This document shows, one piece after another, positions 1 through 7,654 of a DNA stretch of 64,000 bases. The translations under genes and the position numbers were made by a program. Under the pieces are notes generated by a model. The model had not been told where the DNA came from. It was given only the letters and a program-made list of their open reading frames with translations, and ran no database searches. Numbering within the stretch: position 1 is the stretch's first letter; each line of letters opens with the position of its first letter. This DNA comes from Pantoea cypripedii (GTDB lineage: Bacteria > Pseudomonadota > Gammaproteobacteria > Enterobacterales > Enterobacteriaceae), in contig NZ_CP024768.1 of the NCBI RefSeq assembly GCF_011395035.1, forward strand, positions 3,259,220 through 3,323,219, read 5' to 3'.

Positions 1-148
1 CCACATCCGGCACATCGCCCGATGGGACATAACGTGAAACCAGGCTCGCCACTTTATGCTGGTATCGTATCACCAGTAAATTAAAGGACTTTTGATCTCC
101 CTTCTGAACCCGTTCAACAAGAACCTGATCCGTTAACTGCTCGCTCAT
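1..148 (-). CDS. rpoE: RNA polymerase sigma-E factor, 5' part only
   Basis: The reverse strand from 148 encodes an N-terminus beginning MSEQLTDQVLVERVQKGDQ and continuing to ...SGDVPDV, where the window ends after 49 codons. This matches the start of enterobacterial RpoE, the extracytoplasmic-stress sigma factor released from anti-sigma RseA when outer-membrane protein folding fails. Only the start of sigma region 2 is visible. It is divergent from nadB, as in E. coli. A sigma-E type promoter lies about 90 bases upstream, so the gene is probably autoregulated. Its ATG overlaps the stop of a small upstream reading frame (GGATGAG). Confidence 0.95.
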   Translation of the reverse strand, partial: MSEQLTDQVLVERVQKGDQKSFNLLVIRYQHKVASLVSRYVPSGDVPDV

Positions 149-240
149 CCGAGGTAATGTCTCCCCAAACTCTTTAAATACGCGTAAATGAACTGCCAGC
201 ACATCTCATTAGTTCTGAGCAAGCATGCGCTTAGAGTCAT
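145..240 (-). CDS. rseD: RseD-like leader peptide overlapping rpoE
   Basis: A 31-codon frame (or 19 codons from the internal ATG at 204) ends in ...GRHYLG with its TGA overlapping the rpoE ATG, the arrangement known for E. coli rseD, whose translation is coupled to rpoE. The sequence just before rpoE (TTTGGGGAGACATTACCTCGG) provides the shared ribosome binding region. The start is uncertain: the first ATG overlaps the -10 region of the sigma-E promoter, so that form could only be made from transcripts starting further upstream. Identity rests on position and overlap rather than on a confident protein match. Confidence 0.5.
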   Translation of the reverse strand: MTLSACLLRTNEMCWQFIYAYLKSLGRHYLG

Positions 241-258
241 ATTCTGGCCTGAAGTTCA
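231..258 (-). promoter_or_regulatory. Sigma-E promoter for rpoE
   Basis: On the reverse strand TGAACTT (252-258) is followed after 16 bases by TCTAA (231-235). This fits the sigma-E consensus (GGAACTT, 16 bases, TCtrA) and indicates positive autoregulation of rpoE. Confidence 0.75.
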
Positions 259-531
259 TTACGACCTGATAATTTTCCGTATCGGAACCAAGACGCCTTT
301 GTTGTTGATTGTCTTACAGTGTAGCGACTTGCCGCGTGGGCGACCTTTGGTCGGCATCGATAATCGCTGGCAGAGTAACCCATGACGCTACGATTTTCAC
401 CTTTATTACCTGAATTTTCAGTATGTTTGGTATAAAAAACACGTAAAGACTATTTTCAGACATAACCTACTGAAATCGCGTCGTTATCACGCAACAGCGG
501 CTGATTTCTCTGCGATACTTGTTCAAAATAC

Positions 532-590
532 TTCACACCGCAGGCATCCGGGCTTATGCTCAGGGGACCTTTTGTTTAGTAAATTAAACA
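532..590 (+). promoter_or_regulatory. nadB promoter and NadR operator
   Basis: A -35 TTCACA (532-537) and -10 TATGCT (555-560) are separated by 17 bases. Just downstream, TGTTTA (573-578), six bases, TAAACA (585-590) is a perfect match to the NadR operator consensus TGTTTA-N6-TAAACA. NadR represses NAD synthesis genes when NAD is plentiful. The operator would lie at about +5 to +22, blocking early transcription. The rest of 241-531 shows no gene I can support. Confidence 0.8.
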
Positions 591-592
591 TT

Positions 593-2212
593 ATGACCTC
601 ATTATCCGATTATCAGTGTGATGTACTTATCGTCGGCAGTGGCGCTGCTGGCTTGTCACTGGCGCTGCGTCTGGCACCGCATTATCAGGTCACGGTGCTG
701 AGTAAAGCTCAGGTGAATGAAGGCTCTACGTTCTACGCCCAGGGCGGCATAGCCGCTGTATTTGATGAAACCGACAGCATTGAATCACACGTAGAAGACA
801 CCCTGATTGCGGGTGCCGGTTTATGCGACCGCACTACAGTCAGCTTTATCGCCAGCAACGCGCGCAACTGCGTACAATGGCTGATTGATAATGGTGTCGC
901 CTTCGATAAAGAGCCGCAGGGTGATGGTGAAGCACGCTACCATCTGACGCGTGAAGGCGGCCACAGTCACCGCCGCATTCTGCATAGTGCCGATGCCACC
1001 GGACGTGCTGTGGAAACCACGCTGGTCAGCCAGGCTCTCAGCCATCCCAATATCCGTATTCTTGAACGCACCAATGCGGTAGACCTGATCTTATCCGATA
1101 AAATTGGCCAACCTGGCCCACGTCGTGTGGTCGGAGCCTGGATCTGGAACCGTAATCGCGAGCAGGTAGAAACCTGTCGTGCGCGAGCAGTGATTCTGGC
1201 GACCGGCGGAGCCGCGAAAGTCTATCAATACACCACCAACCCGGACGTTGCTTCCGGTGACGGCATCGCAATGGCATGGCGCGCGGGTTGCCGGGTCGCG
1301 AATCTGGAGTTCAATCAGTTCCACCCCACCTGTCTGTTCCATCCTCAGGCACAAAACTTCCTGCTGACTGAAGCGCTGCGTGGTGAAGGCGCATGGCTAC
1401 TGCGCCCGGATGGTACCCGCTTTATGCCTGATTTTGATGAACGCGCCGAACTGGCACCGCGTGATATTGTGGCACGCGCTATCGACCATGAAATGAAGCG
1501 TCTTGGTGTGGATTGCATGTATCTCGACATCAGCCATCAGCCGGCCAGCTTTGTTCGCGCCCACTTCCCGATGATTTATGAAAAACTGCTGACCTTCGGC
1601 CTGGATCTGACCAAAGAGCCGATTCCGATCGTCCCTGCGGCCCATTACACCTGCGGTGGCGTGATGGTTGACCAACAGGGACGTACCGATGTCGATGGCC
1701 TGTATGCCATTGGCGAAGTCAGCTATACAGGCCTGCATGGCGCGAATCGTATGGCGTCAAACTCCCTGCTGGAGTGCCTGGTTTATGGCTGGTCAGCGGC
1801 GGAGGATTTAATCCGTCGCCTGCCAGCCATTGAGCAGGTCGAGCATCTGCCTGCCTGGGATGAAAGCCGCGTCGATGATGCCGATGAGCGCGTGGTGATT
1901 CAGCATAACTGGCACGAACTGCGGTTGTTTATGTGGGATTACATGGGGATCGTGCGCACCACCAAGCGGCTGGAGCGGGCACTGCGCCGTATCAACCTGC
2001 TACAGCAGGAAATTGATGAGTATTACGCGCATTTCCGCCTGTCTAACAATTTGCTGGAACTGCGCAATCTGGTACAGGTTGCGGAGCTGATGGTGCGCTG
2101 TGCGCTGGAACGTAAAGAAAGCCGCGGCCTGCATTACACGCCGGACTATCCCGATCTGTTGCCCGAAGCGCTGCCCACGGTGCTGGCACCCGTCCATTAC
2201 ATGAATAGATAG
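593..2212 (+). CDS. nadB: L-aspartate oxidase NadB
   Basis: NadB oxidises L-aspartate to iminoaspartate, the first step of de novo NAD synthesis, and feeds quinolinate synthase NadA. The 539-residue product has the FAD-binding GSGAAGLSLAL near residue 20, the STFYAQGGIAA segment, the active-site HLTREGGHSHRRI, and the FAD-contacting SNSLLECLVYG region, as in succinate dehydrogenase/fumarate reductase flavoproteins. Length matches E. coli (540). I chose ATG 593: the in-frame TTG at 572 is better placed for the AGGGGA at 562-567, but that motif would lie at or before the predicted transcription start and the NadR operator would fall inside the gene. It overlaps convergent trmN by 16 bases. Confidence 0.96.
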   Translation: MTSLSDYQCDVLIVGSGAAGLSLALRLAPHYQVTVLSKAQVNEGSTFYAQGGIAAVFDETDSIESHVEDTLIAGAGLCDRTTVSFIASNARNCVQWLIDNGVAFDKEPQGDGEARYHLTREGGHSHRRILHSADATGRAVETTLVSQALSHPNIRILERTNAVDLILSDKIGQPGPRRVVGAWIWNRNREQVETCRARAVILATGGAAKVYQYTTNPDVASGDGIAMAWRAGCRVANLEFNQFHPTCLFHPQAQNFLLTEALRGEGAWLLRPDGTRFMPDFDERAELAPRDIVARAIDHEMKRLGVDCMYLDISHQPASFVRAHFPMIYEKLLTFGLDLTKEPIPIVPAAHYTCGGVMVDQQGRTDVDGLYAIGEVSYTGLHGANRMASNSLLECLVYGWSAAEDLIRRLPAIEQVEHLPAWDESRVDDADERVVIQHNWHELRLFMWDYMGIVRTTKRLERALRRINLLQQEIDEYYAHFRLSNNLLELRNLVQVAELMVRCALERKESRGLHYTPDYPDLLPEALPTVLAPVHYMNR

Positions 2213-2946
2213 AAATCACGCGTCAGGCTGCACCAGTCTTCCGAGTATTGCGTGTTCTCATCACGTATCGCCAGCCGCTCCATCAATTGTTCCCCTGCAC
2301 TGGGTGAGAAGCCAAGCAGCACACGATGGGGCGGCCGCTGCGCATACTCGGCAACGTCATAGCGAAAACGCAGATGCCAGCCATCCTGCTGTGCCTGATC
2401 AATCATGCCCTGCCCCAGTGATTCGGGCAGCACCACGCAAAAGAAGCCTTCTTCTTCTATTAACTGCGCCGCACAACGCAGTAAAGTCTGGTGATCCAGG
2501 CTATCGGTGGCGCGTGCGGCGGCACGTTGTGGCGTCGCACAGGCCACGCCTGGTGCAAAATAAGGGGGGTTACTGACGATAAGGGAGTAGCGTTGTTCAC
2601 AGGCTTCTGCCCAGTCAGTGATATCCGCATGATGGACCGTCACTCTCGATGACCAGGGCGACGCCTGCACATTCTCCTGAGCCTGCCCGGCCGCATCAGC
2701 GTCCAGTTCGACCGCATCAATATGCACTTCGTCTGGCGTACGCTGGGCAACCATCAGGGCAATCAGTCCGCTACCGCTACCGATATCCAGCACGCGCCGC
2801 ACGCCAGCAACCGGTGCCCACGCACCCAGCAAAATCCCGTCGGTGCCCACTTTCATCGCACAGCGATCGTGGGCAATAAAAAACTGCTTAAAGGTGAAAC
2901 CATTCTTTTGTAACTGAGGCCGCGGATGCGGCGTCGTATCTGTCAT
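2197..2946 (-). CDS. trmN: tRNA1(Val) (adenine(37)-N6)-methyltransferase
   Basis: TrmN (YfiC/TrmN6) methylates N6 of adenine 37 in valine tRNA1 using S-adenosylmethionine. The 249-residue protein has a class I Rossmann SAM motif (VLDIGSGSGLIALM, about residues 45-60) and the NPPYF catalytic motif typical of amino-methyltransferases near residue 125. The start MTDTTPHPRPQLQKNGFTFKQ gives a length matching E. coli (245). An in-frame extension to 3042 is open but lacks family similarity. It lies between nadB and srmB as in E. coli. Confidence 0.93.
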   Translation of the reverse strand: MTDTTPHPRPQLQKNGFTFKQFFIAHDRCAMKVGTDGILLGAWAPVAGVRRVLDIGSGSGLIALMVAQRTPDEVHIDAVELDADAAGQAQENVQASPWSSRVTVHHADITDWAEACEQRYSLIVSNPPYFAPGVACATPQRAAARATDSLDHQTLLRCAAQLIEEEGFFCVVLPESLGQGMIDQAQQDGWHLRFRYDVAEYAQRPPHRVLLGFSPSAGEQLMERLAIRDENTQYSEDWCSLTRDFYLFM

Positions 2947-3103
2947 TCTTTGCAACCACTCAACAAATCCTGCCCAATGGCAGAGCTTCAGTGTAACGTG
3001 GCTCAGCAGGGAAAACATCTCCTCGCCGAACAACATCGGCACACAAACAGATGAAGATTATGTTTGTTCTGTCTATAATCAGCGCCCCAAACTGAGGTAG
3101 ACC

Positions 3104-4432
3104 ATGACCGTAACCACATTCTCCGAACTCGAACTCGACGAAAGCCTGCTGGATGCCCTGCAGGAAAAAGGCTTCACGCGCCCGACAGCCATCCAGGCTG
3201 AGGCCATCCCTGCCGCACTGGAGGGCCGTGACGTACTGGGTTCAGCACCGACCGGAACGGGGAAAACCGCAGCCTATCTGCTGCCGGCTTTGCAGCACCT
3301 GATCGATTTCCCACGAAAAAAATCAGGCCCGCCGCGCATTTTAATTTTAACGCCGACGCGCGAACTGGCGATGCAGGTGGCCGATCACGCGCGTGAACTG
3401 GCAAAACATACGCATCTGGATATCGCCACCATCACCGGCGGCGTTGCCTATATGAACCACGCAGAAGTCTTCAGCGAAAACCAGGATATCGTGGTGGCGA
3501 CCACCGGCCGCCTGTTGCAATACATCAAAGAAGAAAACTTTGACTGCCGCGCCGTTGAAACGCTGATTCTCGATGAAGCCGACCGCATGCTGGACATGGG
3601 TTTTGCCCAGGATATCGAAACCATCGCGGGCGAAACGCGCTGGCGTAAACAAACGCTGCTGTTCTCCGCCACACTGGAAGGCGACAGCATCAAAGACTTT
3701 GCCGAGCGCCTGCTGAATGACCCGGTGTCGGTTGATTCTGACCCCAGCCAGCGCGAGCGTAAGAAAATCCAGCAATGGTATTACCGTGCTGACGACCTTG
3801 AGCACAAGACCAAACTGCTGGTGCATCTGCTGAAGCAACCTGAAGTCACCCGCTCGATTGTGTTTGTGCGAAAGCGCGAGCGTCTGCATGAGCTGGTAAC
3901 CTGGCTGCATGAAGCCGGAATTCGCTGTAGCTATCTCGAAGGCGAAATGGTGCAGGCCAAGCGTAACGAGGCGCTGAAACGTCTGAACGATGGCCGCGTC
4001 AATGTTCTGGTGGCGACTGACGTCGCCGCCCGTGGTATCGACATCGAAGATGTCAGCCATGTCTTCAACTTTGATATGCCACGCACCGCAGATACTTATC
4101 TGCACCGCATTGGCCGCACCGCACGTGCTGGCCGCAAAGGGACGGCGTTGTCACTGGTTGAAGCGCATGACCACGTACTGCTGGGCAAAATCAGCCGTTA
4201 CATTAATGAACCGCTGAAGCCACGTACCATCGATGAGTTGCGTCCGGAAAGCCGCGCACCCAGCGCGAAAGTGACCGGAAAGCCGTCGAAAAAGGTGCTT
4301 GCGAAGCGTAAAGAACAGAAAGAGAAAGAAGCCGAAAAGCCGCGTGTGAAAAAACGTCACCGCGATGCTAAAAATATCGGCAAACGCCGCAAGCCAAGCG
4401 GTTCCGGCACACCGGATCAAAGTGTGGAATAA
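3104..4432 (+). CDS. srmB: ATP-dependent RNA helicase SrmB
   Basis: SrmB is a DEAD-box helicase that helps early assembly of the 50S ribosomal subunit, especially in the cold. The 442-residue protein has, in order, the Q motif, APTGTGKTAA (motif I), TPTRELA (Ia), TGGVA, TTGRLL (Ib), DEADRMLDMGF (II), FSATLEG (III), the ATDVAARGIDIEDV and HRIGRTARAGRKG motifs (V and VI), then a lysine/arginine-rich tail from about residue 385 likely to bind RNA. Length agrees with E. coli (444). A strong terminator follows. Confidence 0.97.
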   Translation: MTVTTFSELELDESLLDALQEKGFTRPTAIQAEAIPAALEGRDVLGSAPTGTGKTAAYLLPALQHLIDFPRKKSGPPRILILTPTRELAMQVADHARELAKHTHLDIATITGGVAYMNHAEVFSENQDIVVATTGRLLQYIKEENFDCRAVETLILDEADRMLDMGFAQDIETIAGETRWRKQTLLFSATLEGDSIKDFAERLLNDPVSVDSDPSQRERKKIQQWYYRADDLEHKTKLLVHLLKQPEVTRSIVFVRKRERLHELVTWLHEAGIRCSYLEGEMVQAKRNEALKRLNDGRVNVLVATDVAARGIDIEDVSHVFNFDMPRTADTYLHRIGRTARAGRKGTALSLVEAHDHVLLGKISRYINEPLKPRTIDELRPESRAPSAKVTGKPSKKVLAKRKEQKEKEAEKPRVKKRHRDAKNIGKRRKPSGSGTPDQSVE

Positions 4433-4447
4433 ATCAACACACTTACC

Positions 4448-4479
4448 AAAAAATCGCCTCCTGTGAGGCGATTTTTTTA
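4448..4479 (+). terminator. srmB intrinsic terminator
   Basis: AAATCGCCTC (4451-4460), loop CTGT and GAGGCGATTT (4465-4474) form a 10-bp stem followed by T residues. A-residues precede the stem, so it could also act on the other strand. Confidence 0.85.
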
Positions 4480-4552
4480 TGTTTAACTGCCGAAAATCCT
4501 CGTTTAACACCCCTTTTCACTCGGGTGTCTCGAAGCTAAAAGATTAAATACA

Positions 4553-4585
4553 AAAAGGCCGCGCCGGTGAGCACCGGCACAGCCT
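4553..4585 (-). terminator. grcA terminator
   Basis: Read on the reverse strand, GCCGGTG-CT-CACCGGC forms a 7-bp stem; GCGGCC and a short U-tract (CTTTTTG) follow downstream of grcA. Confidence 0.6.
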
Positions 4586-4628
4586 GGATTGCTGTGCGTC
4601 TTTTCGTCAGTGATGCAAAAAGCCGACG

Positions 4629-5012
4629 TTACAGGCTTTCAGTGAAAGTACGGGTGATGACATCACGCTGCTGTTCCGGCGTCAGCGCATTAAAACGCAC
4701 TGCATAACCTGATACGCGGATGGTCAGCTGCGGATATTTTTCCGGGTGTTTCACCGCATCTTCCAGCGTTTCACGACGCAGAACGTTAACGTTCAGATGC
4801 TGTCCACCCTCGATACGTACTTGCGGTTTCTGCTCCACCGGGATTTCACGGTAAGCAATTTCACCCAGATCGCTGATGGCAACCACCTGATCTTCAGCAA
4901 AATTACCTTTTGCACACAGGCAACGTGCTTCAGATTTCTCATCGTCCAGCAGCCAGAAAGAATTGAGCAGCTGCGGATTGTTGGTTTTAGTAATTTGAAT
5001 ACCGGTAATCAT
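4629..5012 (-). CDS. grcA: Autonomous glycyl radical cofactor GrcA
   Basis: GrcA (YfiD) carries a glycyl radical and can replace the damaged C-terminal part of pyruvate formate-lyase after oxygen exposure. The 127-residue product has the same length as the E. coli protein. It ends with the conserved RVSGYAVRFN segment in which Gly102 would hold the radical; upstream is GGQHLNVNVLRRETLEDA as in the C-terminus of PflB. An FNR-like site upstream fits anaerobic induction. Confidence 0.96.
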   Translation of the reverse strand: MITGIQITKTNNPQLLNSFWLLDDEKSEARCLCAKGNFAEDQVVAISDLGEIAYREIPVEQKPQVRIEGGQHLNVNVLRRETLEDAVKHPEKYPQLTIRVSGYAVRFNALTPEQQRDVITRTFTESL

Positions 5013-5107
5013 ACATGGCCTCCAGGTCCAGGCGCTGCCACGGTTGAACAGCGCGGTTTTCGAAAATCTTTGATGCTCAGGTATATCACCGCCTGAAAAC
5101 AGCCGTT

Positions 5108-5121
5108 TTGACCTGCATCAA
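5108..5121 (-). promoter_or_regulatory. FNR-like site upstream of grcA
   Basis: TTGAC-CTGC-ATCAA matches the FNR consensus TTGAT-N4-ATCAA at nine of ten positions and lies about 100 bases upstream of the grcA start. A GATATA-type -10 is visible on the reverse strand around 5081-5087, giving a spacing that fits class II activation near -41.5. E. coli yfiD is FNR-activated. Confidence 0.5.
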
Positions 5122-5274
5122 TTTTGACCGGTCACCCCGGAGCCAGCAAAAACTAAAAACTTGTTTTATAACAGTTTTACCATTTAAATTTTTTTGTAAA
5201 TTATCAAATTATTTTGACCTTCTGCTCCCCGCCTGGACGCGTTAAGCTAGGCGCAATTTTTTGGCAGGGAGTCA

Positions 5275-5955
5275 ATGATGACCGAGAAGCTGACCTGGCA
5301 CGATGTGCTGGCTGAAGAGAAAGAGAAACCTTACTTTGTTGAGACCCTGAAGGCGGTCGCCAGTGAGCGAGCTGCGGGCAAAACGGTCTATCCACCGCAA
5401 AAAGATGTGTTCAATGCTTTTCGTCTGACCGAGTTAGGGGATATCAAGGTCGTGATATTGGGCCAGGACCCGTATCACGGCCCCAATCAGGCTCACGGAC
5501 TGGCTTTTTCCGTACTGCCGGGCGTGGGTATTCCCCCCTCGCTGCTGAATATGTACAAAGAACTGGAGCAGGATATTCCCGGATTTGTGCGCCCGCAGCA
5601 TGGCTTTCTGGAGAGCTGGGCAAAACAAGGCGTGATGTTGCTGAACACCGTTCTGACAGTAGAAGCAGGCCAGGCACATTCACATGCCCGGTTTGGCTGG
5701 GAAACCTTCACTGACAATGTGATCAGCGCCATTAACCAGCATCGCGAAGGGGTGATTTTTCTACTGTGGGGTTCTCATGCGCAGAAGAAAGGCAACATCA
5801 TCGATCGCCAGCGCCACCATGTTCTGAAAGCTCCGCACCCTTCACCGCTTTCCGCCCATCGTGGTTTTTTTGGCAGTCATCACTTTTCGCAGGCAAACGC
5901 CTTACTGAGCCAGGCAGGCAAGCCCGTTATCGACTGGATGCCTGTGCTGCCCTGA
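5275..5955 (+). CDS. ung: Uracil-DNA glycosylase
   Basis: Ung removes uracil from DNA, starting base excision repair of deaminated cytosine. The 226-residue protein has the water-activating motif GQDPYHGP (about residues 62-69), the VLLLNTVLT-like segment after it, and the DNA-intercalating HPSPLSAHRGF loop near residue 187. Length matches E. coli (229). Two adjacent ATGs exist (5275 and 5278); AGGGAG at 5266-5271 is better spaced for the second. It is divergent from grcA and convergent with grpE. Confidence 0.96.
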   Translation: MMTEKLTWHDVLAEEKEKPYFVETLKAVASERAAGKTVYPPQKDVFNAFRLTELGDIKVVILGQDPYHGPNQAHGLAFSVLPGVGIPPSLLNMYKELEQDIPGFVRPQHGFLESWAKQGVMLLNTVLTVEAGQAHSHARFGWETFTDNVISAINQHREGVIFLLWGSHAQKKGNIIDRQRHHVLKAPHPSPLSAHRGFFGSHHFSQANALLSQAGKPVIDWMPVLP

Positions 5956-5960
5956 AACGC

Positions 5961-5984
5961 AAACGGCCGCATCCGCGGCCGTTT
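5961..5984. terminator. Bidirectional hairpin between ung and grpE
   Basis: AAACGGCCGC-ATCC-GCGGCCGTTT is a perfect 10-bp stem between two convergent genes. Only short T-runs flank it, so termination is likely but not certain. Confidence 0.6.
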
Positions 5985-6000
5985 GTGATTGAGCAGCAAA

Positions 6001-6579
6001 TTAGCTTTTTGCTTTTGCCACTGCAACCATCGCCGGACGCAACAAGCGACCATTGAGCGTATAACCACGCTGCATCACCATCATGACGTGGTTAGGTGCC
6101 ACTTCTTCGGATTCCATCATCGACATCGCCTGATGCACATCCGGGTTGAAAGGCACATTGGTCTCACCAACCACTTCCACGCCGAATTTACGCACCGCAC
6201 CCAGCAGTGACTTCAACGTCAGCTCGATGCCTTCAATCATCGATGCCAGTTCAGAATTTTCTTTGTCCGCCACTTCCAGCGCGCGTTCCAGACTATCAAT
6301 GACTGGCAGCAGCTCGTTGGCAAATTTTTCCAGCGCAAATTTGTGCGCTTTTTCCACATCCATTTCAGTACGACGACGGATGTTTTCGATTTCCGCCTGC
6401 GCACGCAGTTGTGCTTCACGCACACCGGACTGCGACTGAGCTAATTCAGCTTCCAGTTGCGCGATGCGTTCATCACGCGGATCCACCTCAGTTGCCGTCT
6501 CTGCGTCCACGTGCTGTTGATCCTGTTGAATTTCGTCTGAGACTTGCTCGTTTGGGGTGTTCTGTTCTTTACTACTCAT
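6001..6579 (-). CDS. grpE: Nucleotide exchange factor GrpE
   Basis: GrpE releases ADP from the DnaK chaperone and acts as a thermosensor of the heat-shock machinery. The 192-residue product starts MSSKEQNTPNEQ after a good GGAGAA site, has an acidic N-terminal tail, a long coiled coil (DPRDERIAQLEAELAQ... to the IRRRTEMDVEKAHKFALEKF helix), the ELLPVIDSLERALEVA segment, and a C-terminal beta domain (GVEVVGETNVPFNPDVHQA, GYTLNGRLLRPAMV). Transcription is from a near-perfect sigma-32 promoter. Confidence 0.96.
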   Translation of the reverse strand: MSSKEQNTPNEQVSDEIQQDQQHVDAETATEVDPRDERIAQLEAELAQSQSGVREAQLRAQAEIENIRRRTEMDVEKAHKFALEKFANELLPVIDSLERALEVADKENSELASMIEGIELTLKSLLGAVRKFGVEVVGETNVPFNPDVHQAMSMMESEEVAPNHVMMVMQRGYTLNGRLLRPAMVAVAKAKS

Positions 6580-6621
6580 GAATTTCTCCGCGTTTTGCAC
6601 ATTCATCTCGCTGGTTCGCTT

Positions 6622-6650
6622 ATTATGGGGATCAGTTTGACGGTTTCAAG
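6622..6650 (-). promoter_or_regulatory. Sigma-32 heat-shock promoter of grpE
   Basis: On the reverse strand CTTGAAA (6644-6650), 13 bases, CCCCATAAT (6622-6630). This matches the sigma-32 consensus (CTTGAAA, 11-16 bases, CCCCATnT). Confidence 0.9.
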
Positions 6651-6702
6651 GGAACCCATCACATTGCCTGGCCGTTTTGGCTTATGAGGAACACGAGCGC
6701 AA

Positions 6703-7581
6703 ATGAACAAACACTTTAACTGCATTGGGATCGTTGGTCATCCACGTCATCCTACTGCGTTAACCACCCATGAAATGCTGTGGCGCTGGCTGACAGCAAA
6801 AGGCTATGAGGTGATTGTTGAGCAGCAAATTGCGCGCGAACTGGCACTGAAAAATGTGCAAACCGGCACACTGGCGGAAATCGGCCAGCAGGCCGATTTG
6901 GCTGTCGTGGTCGGTGGCGACGGCAATATGCTCGGGGCCGCGCGCGTGCTGGCCCGTTACGATATCAAAGTGATTGGCATCAACCGCGGAAATCTGGGAT
7001 TTCTGACCGATCTCGATCCGGACAACGCCCAGCAACAACTGGATGATGTGCTGCAGGGCGACTATTTCGTCGAAAGCCGCTTTTTACTGGAAGCGCAGGT
7101 GTGCAAAGAAGATTGCTCACCGCGCATTGGCAGCGCCATTAATGAAGTGGTACTGCATCCAGGCAAAGTAGCGCATATGATTGAATTTGAAGTCTATATC
7201 GACGAAGTATTTGCCTTCTCGCAACGCTCCGATGGCCTGATTATCTCCACCCCGACGGGTTCAACCGCTTATTCACTCTCCGCCGGAGGCCCGATTCTGA
7301 CACCTTCGCTGGAAGCCATCGCCCTGGTACCGATGTTCCCGCATACCCTGTCGGCACGTCCGCTGGTGATCAACAGCAGCAGTACCATTCGCCTGCGTTT
7401 CTCCTCGCGGCGTAGCGATCTGGAGATCAGCTGCGATAGCCAGATTGCGTTACCGATCCAGGAGGGTGAAGATGTGTTGATTCGCCGCAGCGCCAATCAC
7501 CTCAATCTGATCCATCCTAAAAATTACAATTACTTTAATACGTTAAGTTCAAAACTGGGCTGGTCAAAAAAATTGTTCTGA
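6703..7581 (+). CDS. nadK: NAD kinase
   Basis: NadK phosphorylates NAD to NADP. The 292-residue protein equals E. coli NadK in length and contains the diagnostic GGDGNMLGAARVLA motif (residues 72-85), the NRGNLGFLTDL segment, and the STPTGSTAYSLSAGGPIL substrate-binding region around residue 186. It is divergent from grpE and followed closely by recN, the usual enterobacterial order. Confidence 0.97.
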   Translation: MNKHFNCIGIVGHPRHPTALTTHEMLWRWLTAKGYEVIVEQQIARELALKNVQTGTLAEIGQQADLAVVVGGDGNMLGAARVLARYDIKVIGINRGNLGFLTDLDPDNAQQQLDDVLQGDYFVESRFLLEAQVCKEDCSPRIGSAINEVVLHPGKVAHMIEFEVYIDEVFAFSQRSDGLIISTPTGSTAYSLSAGGPILTPSLEAIALVPMFPHTLSARPLVINSSSTIRLRFSSRRSDLEISCDSQIALPIQEGEDVLIRRSANHLNLIHPKNYNYFNTLSSKLGWSKKLF

Positions 7582-7588
7582 ACCACTT

Positions 7589-7648
7589 TACTGGATAAAA
7601 AACCAGTTTATACTGTATGAAAAACCATATCTGTTTTTCTATACAGGT
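7589..7648 (+). promoter_or_regulatory. Three tandem LexA boxes of recN
   Basis: Three SOS-box matches precede recN: 7589-7608 (CTG-N10-CAG), 7611-7630 (CTG-N10-CAT, one mismatch) and 7629-7648 (CTG-N10-CAG). A TATACT -10 hexamer (7609-7614) sits between the first two, so LexA binding would block it. Multiple boxes are a known feature of E. coli recN. Confidence 0.85.
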
Positions 7649-7654
7649 GAATGT

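Noticed and set aside
188..385. 65-residue forward frame upstream of nadB
   Set aside because: No similarity, no ribosome site, and it crosses the sigma-E promoter region on the other strand.
572..592. TTG start for nadB with better Shine-Dalgarno spacing
   Set aside because: The AGGGGA lies at or before the predicted transcription start and the NadR operator would be inside the coding sequence.
3347..4105. Long reverse frame inside srmB
   Set aside because: Antisense shadow of a well-conserved helicase gene; no similarity or initiation signals.
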